In this document: positions 55,680-64,000 of the stretch, piece by piece
Numbering within the stretch: the first letter of the stretch is position 1
Layout: every line of letters starts with the position of its first letter
Source of the DNA: Symbiodinium natans
Lineage: Eukaryota > Sar > Dinophyceae > Suessiales > Symbiodiniaceae
Assembly: GCA_905221605.1 (NCBI GenBank)
Contig: CAJNDS010001835.1
Coordinates: forward strand, 288,101-352,100
Direction: 5' to 3'
Length of the DNA: 64,000 nucleotides
Made by a program: the position numbers and the translations under genes
Notes under the pieces: generated by a model
Database searches by the model: none
What the model saw: the letters and a program-made list of their open reading frames with translations, nothing else
Told to the model about the DNA's origin: nothing

Positions 55680-56240
55680 ATTTGACAAATCCTGATCTGA
55701 TGCTCTCTTGACCTCCCTGCCTCAGCGTCGGCGGCGTTTCCTTCGCCGGGAGTCGGAGGACGGGGAGCGCCTGAGGGACCAGGATACTCGGAGCCAAGGT
55801 TCGAGATGGCTCGAACGTGTGCCGGCGTCGTGGGCACAAGCCGTGTGACCGTGGAGATGAACTGGGGACAAATAGGCAAAAAAATGGTGTTTGGAATGAC
55901 TTAAGACTCGAGGAGTACCTTCTGGACTGCCTGAAAGCTTTCCAAATCACCTCCCTCTCGCATTTCCGTGGCTCCATCACAGACCCCTCATGAATATCGA
56001 ACTCACAAGACAAAAGGTGTCTCAGGTGATGTCGGGGCCTTCGCCGCCGGCCCGGGGACCGCGAGTGTCGAAGCGAGGGGGTGGCGTGACCAAGCTGCAC
56101 CTAGGCACGAGCAGCGCACGGATGTGCATGGTGAAGAAGCTGTGCAAGGCAATCGCAAGTGCGCCAACGACCACACCACCCGCCTGCGAGAAGGCTCGCG
56201 CGAAGGCATCGAAGTACTGGGCCATGAGAACTTGCATGAC
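55680..56240 (-). CDS. Exons probably upstream in the FAST-like gene or a separate gene
   Basis: Block 56022..56237 (MQVLMAQYFDAFARAFSQAG, then VVVGALAIALHSFFTMH) has almost only G/C-ending codons and a hydrophobic helix. Block about 55914..55985 (MREGGDLESFQAVQK) ends at a GTACTC donor and joins in phase 0, through a TTTGTCCCCAG acceptor, to block about 55700..55857 (FISTVTRLVPTTPAHVRAIS; GAPRPPTPGEGNAADAEAGR). The link between the first two blocks is unsolved. No domain was recognised. Confidence 0.45.
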
Positions 56241-56244
56241 CTTT

Positions 56245-57165
56245 GCTCTGTGTAGTCACCAAGATCAGGCCGACTGGGCCCGGAAGAACTACCCTGCAGA
56301 GTAGGCCCGATTGTCGGGCATAAGGCATAAGTCAAGCCGCACGCGTGTGGTGGGCACTGTGCGACGATCCCGTCGAGCGATGGGCCAAGGCATGGCAGAA
56401 CCTTCCATCAAGGCATATCAAGGCTGCGCAGTAGCAAGCTGGAAGCTTTCGACAAGTTGCTGGTCCAAATTTCTCAGTCAGGAGCTGCATCTTCCAGCAC
56501 AGCTGAGTCAACTCTAGCATCGTAACGTTATGCAAGCATGCCCCAGGTACACCTCAATGCATCTCTGGATCCCTCATGATCCCTCGACTCGTTGGCATCA
56601 GTCTGCCGAGCAACTCGCCAAACCAAAACGCGGTCTCGACCTGATCCGAACTGTCACACACATTCGTACATGTTGTTAGAGTGTTGGATAGGGCACTTTG
56701 AGTTTAATTACATAGTTAAGTGCGTCCTCTCAGCTTCTTTCCACTGAAAAGAAGCCCCAACATGGATTCTTATGCTGCTTCGGGCGGCGGGTGGCCGCAG
56801 CCCCGCGGAGAAGAGCAGCGGCCACGAGCGCTGCGCACTCTGCGAGCACTCGGAGCCTCCGCCAATGGCGAAAAGGAAGCTCTCAGCCGAATTGATGGGG
56901 GCACAGCAAGGTGAAGGGCTGAAGGGCATCCACTGCCCTGAAGTGCTCGGCGCCTTTATCTCCCTGGCTGATGTTGTCACCCTGCACGATAGCCACGCAG
57001 TGGGTATCCAGGCCAAAAGCATGGGCCAGGTTCCTTATGGCAATTGGTTTGGCAGTGCACAGGTTGCCAGGTGAATGCACACCAAGCTGCACAAGCACAC
57101 CCGCAAGCTGCTCCAGTTCACGTGGAGATGCTTCCTAGGTTGCATTCTGCACTCATTTCTGGACG
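56245..57165. other. No assignable gene
   Basis: Short frames only. A plus frame at 56720..56914 and its opposite both lack coding pattern. Confidence 0.5.
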
Positions 57166-57169
57166 ATTA

Positions 57170-57475
57170 GAATGTGTCTGTGCGTCTGTGTGTCAGTGTG
57201 TCAGTCTCTGTGTTTACTTGTTTCTCTGTCTGTGTCTGTGCATTTGTGCGTGCGTTTATCTGTGCGTGCGGCGTGTGTTTGTCTGTGCGTGCGTTTGTCT
57301 ATGGTGCATCTGTGCGTGCGTGCGCGTGTCGTCGTGCGCCTGTGCGTGCGTTTGTGCGTGCATGCGTGCGTGCGTCTGTCTGTGCGTGCATGCGTCCGTC
57401 TGTGCGTGTATGCGTGCGTGGGCTCGTGCGTGCGTGGGCTCGCGTGCGTGCGCGCGTGCGTGCGTGTTGCGTTGT
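57170..57475. repeat. TGCG/TGTC-rich simple repeat
   Basis: About 300 bp of alternating purine-pyrimidine TGTGTC, TGCGTGCG and CGTGCGTG units with interruptions. It creates Cys/Val/Arg-rich artificial frames on the plus strand and Thr/His/Arg-rich ones on the minus strand. Confidence 0.93.
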
Positions 57476-57479
57476 CCAA

Positions 57480-58830
57480 ACCCGTATAACCCCACGCAAC
57501 TGTACATGGCCCCGAGGCCTTCCCATATCAACGCCGGAGTGCGTAGCGGCCCTCGGCACTGAGCGCCGCGAAGCGTGCACTGGGCGGCTCGGACTCGAAG
57601 ATGGCAATCGTGCACCGCCTAGCTTTGTAACTTTATTGCTGCACTTCCAGTCGATGAGATACTGCCATGGCCAACAGCTACCGTACAGGGCGGTGTTCAC
57701 AGTGTTTGCATTTGTCCTGTGGCTCTGAAGGGCCCTGGTCACTCATCGGCAAAGAGGTGCTGCGACATGCTAGCACTGCCGACATTGGACATGTGCCGAT
57801 GCCGCGCTTCAACATCTCGCAACAGTTCACCCGCCTGCCGGTCGCGGCACACACTGCCCGAACCTGTTCTGGAATGGAAGCAGGGGCCATATACGTATAG
57901 ATGTGTGTACATACATATATATATATATGTATGTAGCCAACTGTTTGACTCTCTATATATATATATATACATGTATCTGTGTGTGCACTTTAGAAACTGT
58001 TAAGTCTGAATTGGCCCTTCTGGCGCTCTGCCTACGACAGTTCCGTCGCCGCTCACCTTGTTCCAGAGAATTTTCCCGTCATGAAGCCGGTGCAAGTGAC
58101 CTGACCCTTCATAGTCGGGCATGCAGAGGCCTGATCAAATCCCAACCTCGAGTTCTGATACTTTTACTGTATTTAGTAGGTCAGTAAGGGTGAATGCGTA
58201 TTCAAATATCTAGGTGCATACACGTTTTCTTACTGCATGATTGCCTCGCCAGCACGGCGAAGTCGTCTCCCTGGCAGCGCAGCGCAGCGCACGGACCGGG
58301 CGGGAAGCGGCGGGGAGACGAGGGCATCCTGGTCCTGGGATGAGGCTTTCGGCCCTTACCACTCGACTCGTGAATCCTTGGTGGCGCTCATGATTGAGTG
58401 CTTACTGTGTGGCATGTCGCAACCTGATGCACGGTCCAGCCACTCGGAATGCAGGTTCTGAGCTGGTGGAGCGTGAGTCATGGAGCAGCCCTTCTTCACC
58501 GTCGTGGCACTTCTCGCCCGTCATCGGATCCGGTGTGCCGCGCTGATCCAGACCCGAGCCGGCGCATCAACGACAACGCCTGGACAGGGAATGCTTGTGA
58601 TACTTGCTATTTACTTGCTTATGCCACCTAGCCAGCAGACTCCAACTGTATGCAGCTGTCGAGGTGGTGACGGGGACAGCGGGGCTGCTTCTCTTGCACT
58701 TGCGCAAGAGAGTCGTCTGCGCAATCACTGTATCCAGCCAAGGCCAGCCGAAAAACATCGCATACAAGTAACAAGCATGCACCACCAACCTCCGCCGCTG
58801 CAGCGACAGCATCCCCCTCCGTCGCCTCCG
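57480..58830. other. No firm gene; TA microsatellite at 57911..57972
   Basis: TATATATG/ATATATAC units lie at 57911..57972. Plus frames at 57667..57900 and 58480..59022 are open without coding bias. A minus frame at 58640..58840 (NPEATEGDAVAAAAEVGG) could be an exon. Confidence 0.4.
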
Positions 58831-58832
58831 GG

Positions 58833-61800
58833 TTACTTGGCTGCACTCGCGTTCTGTTTCGACTTCTTCGACCCCGTCTCCCCTACCACCGCCCTGCCGA
58901 ACCTCCTGTGCTGCAGCGGCCCCAAGTCCCTGCAGGAGCTCCTGGCAAGTGGCTTTTGGCGACAGGGTGTCATGGTACTCCGAAGCGCAACCTTCGAAAT
59001 CGCTACAGTCAGTAAGTCATAAGAGCACGCAGAACATTGCAGAACCTGAAGGTTGACCCGTTCGCACCTCCGATACCTCTGTGTCTGCATCTGCTCGTCC
59101 AACAGTACTGAAAACTCAACCAGGGCCCGGTTCTGCCCTGTGTTGCCCTGCATTGCCCTGCGCCTCCGGCAAGCCGAGCCTTAGTCTCAGAAGCAAACTT
59201 CGAAAACCACTCTTTGTGCACGATCGAACCTTTACTTTGGCCTCATTCTGCCTTGAGACCATTCGCAACTCGCATAGCTGAATTGAATCAAAGTCTGCGC
59301 GGCTCGTTGACAGCCGCCCCCAGCCGCAGCTCCACGTCCCGTCCAGCACCAAAGCCGCCACCCACCCTGAGATGGGCTCACACACTCAAATACCACCGGA
59401 AACCCGAGATGAATTCTCGTTTGCAGAAATGAATGCTTGCGAGGCAGAGCGACATCATCGGTTGAGAATTGCCGAATAACGATGGGCAATGATGGGCTGC
59501 TGCTGCTGCTGGTCAACCCAGCTACTACATGAGAGAACGCAGAGTACAGCACCAACTTCATCGACGAGGGTTTTACGATCAGGATGTGCACCACGCAGCA
59601 GCTGCAAGAATGTTCAGTTCTCTTGCAGAAAGAACAGCAACTGCAACATACCGCAACGTACTCAGGCCGAGCCTCTCTGGCGAAAGAAACTCATGCTTTC
59701 GGACTTACATCTGAGGTGGTAAACCGCGTACAGCCCCCGTGATCCCCATGCAACTCTCCGGCGGCCTCATGGTACCGCTCCGCTTCCCGTAGTTGATGCG
59801 TCGGAGGATGCCTTCCCTGAGAGCTGCGCCGTCCACCACCTGAAGGGTAGTTCTTGGACAGAAGAAGAACCCGGATAACCTTATGCTCCGTCCCAGTATC
59901 TCGCGGTGACAAACATTGTGGGGAGAATCCCCCTGCCTCGCGCACGCCCAAAGACTCCACGAACAAGCTCTTCAACTCCGGGGGAAAAACCTTCTGCATA
60001 GTGTTGAAGGCGTTGTTCCAACACAGTTCGACCGGACTTGGAAAACATGGTTTCAGAGCATGGTAGCTGGGCGTATCAGCCACAACCCTGGATTTATAGT
60101 AACAACAAGTGCACCTTCTTCATGTGCCTGCTGGTGGTTTGCCAGTACGTGTAGCTTCTGCCGCTCTTTGTCTTTCCGAGGAGCGCCACTCAGGGCCCAT
60201 GCAGCAGCAGGCGAATCAGCCAAGTCGGGTGCCACCTCCCAGAAGCACTCACCTCAATCATGGATGTTGCAGGATGTTGCCCAAGAGCCCTCACACTTTT
60301 GCTATCTTTTGCTTACGGGCTTTCGGGTCTTTCGCAGAATTCAGGGCTCGGCCTTTGCTTTTCGGGATCATCTCAGATTGACTTCGCGCAAGTCCCCTCG
60401 GTTCTCATGGGGCGCCATGGGGTGGGAGAAACGGGCCAAAAGACCCAGGTGAGGAGCAGAAGAGGCTCGGGCGAGGAGAAAAACAACGCGACCACTTATG
60501 GCAGGCCAAGCCGTGGCAGAATGTCCTCGTGAAGCATCTGTGCCAGGCCGTGCCACTGCGAGGGCCCGAGATGCCCCAGCTACTCTATAAGTACTATGAA
60601 GTATTGCCAGGGCCTCCATGGAATGCCGAGCGGCAGACAGAGAGCTGCCGGAACAGTGCCCCATCATGGTACCGCGCCACCTGCGCAAGCTGAAAGAAGC
60701 TGAAGCTAAAGAAGCTTTCGAACCTATCTCCCCTTGCGGGCAACAGCAGCTGATTGTTGTCGCTGTTTCACTCCTTGCACATGCACCATTAACCTGAATC
60801 ACTGCTGGTGGGTGCTATTGAGTCGCTACGGCATCGTGGGTGCGATACAGCATGCTATGCACACCTCCAGCATTGAAGAGGTCTGGGGTGGGCCGCCCTC
60901 TGGGCATGGCAACGGCATCACCTGAGTGACCATCCCACAACAGCTGACAATTCTGCTAGGCGTTCAAGGCAAGGCAAGGACTTTCTGGTAAGGGGGTTCG
61001 CAGTGCAGGGCTGTCATCCACTGTAGCCCAACGTAACCCTCAGCCTCACCTCCCCACATGCCACACCATCTCCGAGCGGCCGCCACAACTTCGACATCTG
61101 AGAAAGGCTGCAGTGCCTCGCGCTGATTTCGATCCAGGGCTGCCATGCCTGCGACTTGGCTTGGCGGTAGGGGCCCTCAATATAAGTGTAAGGCCGTTTA
61201 CCGTACGTCTGAGCCCTCGTGGCCTCGGTACACGAAGAGCAACGCCTCCCAAATCTGCGCCAGGAAGTCACCAACACCTCGTGTCTGCTTTGCCGACTGG
61301 GGGCAAGAAACATCACAGAAGCTTGGCCCAGAGAGGGCCTCACACAAGGCTCGGCTATGTGCTTCCCAAGCCGCGGATCTTGGGTGTGCCGGTCTGTATG
61401 GAGAAAGATCCCGGTAGTGGCACCTGCCAGCTCATTTCTGCATAAGAAACTCAAAGCGCTGGATTCTTATAAGGGGAAACACACTACCTGAAGCATTCAG
61501 GTACTCTACTGTGTCCAACTATCCAAGACTCAAAGAAGCCTGGACCAGCTCGGGTTCCCCCTCTGCACTCCGCCAGGACTTGCCCAGCTCCTTTCGGATC
61601 GCAGCGGGGGCTTCACAGCATGGCCCCTTGGTTTTGGAAATTGGGATTTGCCATCACTCATCCAGCCCTTGGCTTAGAGAATCCGGACAGTCCTCGGCGG
61701 CAAGGAGCAGATTCTTCCGGATCTTCAGGTATGCCTGCTAGCGGCTACCGAACATTTTTGGGTTCAGGGCCAGTTCATCTCGCCATGAAGGTGATCCCTC

Positions 61801-63212
61801 GGCATTGCGGCTAGACCGTTTAAAGCCCTGGAGCTGAAAAGGATGCCAATATCAGCTGCTGCAAAAGAAACAGCTTGAATGACACAATGGCAACGGTTGC
61901 TTGCCGGCCTCTGCAGAATCTGGAGCTGTCGGAACACCTCGAGCTGTGAAGTACCGCTTCAGCTGCACCTTACATGACAGACACGGGGGGTGAAGGGGGA
62001 GCAGAAACCAAGAGTTGGAGCTGCGCACCGCCATGAAGCAAACTTAGTGCCCTAGGCTTAGTCCCGGCCGAGGTACCTCGCCATGGCGTGAATATACGTC
62101 ACTGAGGACAAGGAGATCACAGCACCTCAGCATACATGACCCTCTTGCAACAACAACTCAAATAGCAACAGCAAAAACACAGCCGCCGCAGATTCCCGCC
62201 AAAATTTGTCTGGATCCCATGTGCCACCGCAGGACGATACAGGGCTAGTACTTGCCGCATGCCTTCTGCATTCTATCGCCGGGCCTTCAACCATACACCT
62301 TGCCACTTCGTGCAAGCAATAGCCTGAGCCAAGAGGCTGGGCCACCAGGGCATTCTGAGGCAACTCCCAAACACACCTGCAAGCTTGTCTCTGCCTCTGT
62401 CGGGCCTCTGTTCCTGTGCAACTGTCAACTGCTTGACTTCATCACTGCATGGTAAGCCCCCCACCTTTCTGCCTTCACTGCACCCTCTTCTTCCTGGGCT
62501 GCGGGGCCAAAAGTACCAGTAACGATCAAGCAAACTCAGGACACAAGCCGCCCAGAGCATAACATTCAGCTACATTACAACTTCGCATCGGCCTCGTGGG
62601 TGACAGAGGTTCCCATCGCAACCCCGTGCCTTCATCTGCTTTCCCTCCTCCAATCCCCTCCTGCGGAATTTGTACGGACCCCGGCAAGGACCTCACAGGT
62701 CGATGGCTCCATCCGGTTAAGGGAACCTTCTGGGGATCGGCTGGCGACTTCACATGTCAACCACCGAGCCACCGAGCACACGAGCCACGCAATGAGCCAC
62801 AAACCAAAAAAGGAACATTCCTTGGGTCTTTACCACGACCTACGCCCAGGCGCGCTGAAGTCTCAACCCTAAGTGTCCCTGTAGACAAAGAACCGTTAAC
62901 GGGTTTTCTGGATTGTCGGGCCGAGCCGAGGCGACAGCATTTACAACGCCACCACATTGCTAAAGATATACACGCTCCATTGTGAAGCAACCCACCTCAA
63001 AGAAGTAGAATAAATTCCATGCTTTGCAGCTTCGTGTAGGCTTCAAAATTTAAGAGCGTACCTAGACAGAGCTGTCTAGCCGAACAACGTGCAAAAGCCT
63101 TCATTGCCCGCATTGTTGTGTTGCAAACGAGGGGCAGGATGGAAGATGCATTGCTGGAGCACGTGCTCAGTAGCCGCATTGTGAGACTTGCCTGTGGCTT
63201 CAAAGGCCGCAC
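58833..63212 (-). CDS. Long multi-exon gene, possibly a second FAST/RAP-like protein
   Basis: Protein-like minus-strand blocks in order: 63055..63212 (MRLLSTCSSNASSILPLVC, possible organelle-targeting start, GTACGC donor), 62285..62440 (DEVKQLTVAQEQRPDRGRDK; PWWPSLLAQAIACTKWQ), about 62130..62215 (KFWRESAAAVFLLLLFELLL), about 61660..61735 (LKIRKNLLLAAEDCPDSLSQ; GT donor), 61515..61600 (AAIRKELGKSWRSAEGEPEL), 61190..61440 (YRDLSPYRPAHPRSAAWEAH; VGDFLAQIWEALLFVYRGHE; GTACGG donor), 60964..61146, about 60500..60560 (WHGLAQMLHEDILPRLGL), 60080..60235 (DKERQKLHVLANHQQAHEEG), about 59930..60015 (FPPELKSLFVESLGV), 59709..59839 (CAG acceptor, GTAAGT donor; GAALREGILRRINYGKRSGT) and about 58833..59140 (ALVEFSVLLDEQMQTQRYRR; C terminus KKSKQNASAAK). 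The helical LAxA-type segments hint at the FAST/RAP family, but no decisive motif was seen. It may be more than one gene. Confidence 0.48.
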
Positions 63213-63424
63213 TACGGTCGCTACATAGTAGGGCGTTTATTGCAATTGCTCTGACAATCAGGAACTATATATACACATACCAACAGCCTAACGAAAACCC
63301 AGTTATGCCTGCACCAGCCGTGGTCTCCAGTGTATCCACTGTCATGTAGACGCGGGCAAAGGTCTCAGGCAGCCGGCACTGTCCTGGCCAGCCGACGGGC
63401 TGACAGAGCCGTAGTCGATATACA

Positions 63425-63605
63425 TGTAGGGCTTGATATAAATATAGATATAAAACATAGAAGATAGAAGATAGATCTAGATCTAGATCTAGATATAAGA
63501 TCAAGATATAGATATAGATGTAGATATAGATGTAGATATAAATGTAGATATAGATATAGATGTAGATGTAAATATAGATGTAGATATAGATATCGATGTT
63601 ATGTA
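63425..63605. repeat. TAGATA/GATATA-type microsatellite
   Basis: A long run of TATAGA, TGTAGA and CTAGAT units, including three AGATCT overlaps at about 63473..63493. Confidence 0.92.
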
Positions 63606-63674
63606 ACTTTATGTGTATGCAAACAAAAGTAGACATGTGCTTTGTGTTTTTGTTGATTTTGTTGGCGGATTTGC

Positions 63675-63900
63675 TCATGTGAACATCAACTTTTCACCGT
63701 CTCTCTGTCCTCGAAGCAGTGCCTCCAAAGCAGCTGTCAGGCCTGGCATGGACAATGACAGCATGAGATATGCACACGGGGGAAACCAACGATCTCTGCC
63801 TGGGACATCCAGCTGTGCCTTGGCTCCCGATGCAAGGCAAGACGATGCGAAACAGCCAGCTTCGGGATGCACTCGTGTGCCAGCGGATTGACACATCCAG
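63675..63900 (-). CDS. Candidate terminal exon, unrecognised
   Basis: A minus frame ending in TGA at 63675 (MPGLTAALEALLRGQRDGEK, LMFT) with a helical end and acceptable codon use. The gene would extend beyond the window's right edge. The opposite strand is also open. Confidence 0.3.
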
Positions 63901-64000
63901 CTGCCGGTCAGATCTCCAGAGTCTCAAAAGCCGCCGGCCGGAGAAGGCCACCGAAGCTGGCCGTGAGAAACCCGAGACAGCACGACATACCAAAGTGGTA

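Noticed and set aside
57172-57742. Up to 184-codon Cys/Val- or Thr/His-rich frames
   Set aside because: Artefacts of the TGCG/TGTG simple repeat.
63265-63678. 137-codon Ile/Tyr-rich frame
   Set aside because: Translation of the TAGATA microsatellite.

Overview
The window looks like nuclear DNA of a dinoflagellate, most likely a Symbiodiniaceae-type alga. Evidence seen directly: a complete intron-containing eukaryotic ribosomal protein S3 gene; many small exons separated by short introns whose 5' ends are GT, GC or apparently GA; strongly G/C-ending codons; interstitial CCCTAAA (TTTAGGG-type) telomeric repeats; and abundant simple repeats. No bacterial operon, phage, CRISPR array, rRNA or convincing tRNA was found. 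The genus is inference only.

Most recognisable genes are on the minus strand and split into many exons, so no single open frame gives a whole protein. Firmest calls: RPS3 (20367..21461), a GT47 exostosin-like glycosyltransferase (25951..27539), a CCCH zinc-finger protein (39470..40261), a Hip/ST13-like TPR co-chaperone (45154..46275), a prolyl 4-hydroxylase-like oxygenase (37180..37566), an F-box-like acidic protein (13561..14541) and an unrecognised 267-residue protein (43276..44079). For several of these, exon-exon phases were worked out by hand and agree.

Layout. 0-6.6 kb: exons of a Cys-rich GCC2/GCC3 (ephrin-receptor-like) protein. 6.6-12 kb: isolated exon candidates and an interstitial telomeric tract. 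12.2-14.5 kb: a secreted-protein candidate and the F-box-like gene. 15.7 kb: a rare plus-strand exon pair. 17-18.9 kb: a minisatellite and a coiled-coil/C2-like gene. 19.9-21.5 kb: RPS3 with a three-exon reading frame packed against its 3' end. 22.3-28.9 kb: a coiled-coil gene, the GT47 gene and secreted-protein exons. 29-36 kb: mostly repeats and weak candidates. 36-49 kb: P4H, a plus-strand ORF, CCCH, the 267-residue protein, Hip-like and unassigned exons. 50-53 kb: sparse. 53-63 kb: two long exon-rich minus-strand loci, the first with FAST/RAP-type 'WAFA' repeats. End: simple repeats and one candidate exon.

The genes do not form an evident pathway. RPS3 acts in translation, Hip-like in Hsc70/Hsp90 chaperoning, FAST-like proteins (by family) in organelle RNA metabolism, and GT47 and P4H in glycan and protein modification in the secretory route. 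Exon limits without stated splice evidence are approximate. Transcripts would be needed to settle gene boundaries.
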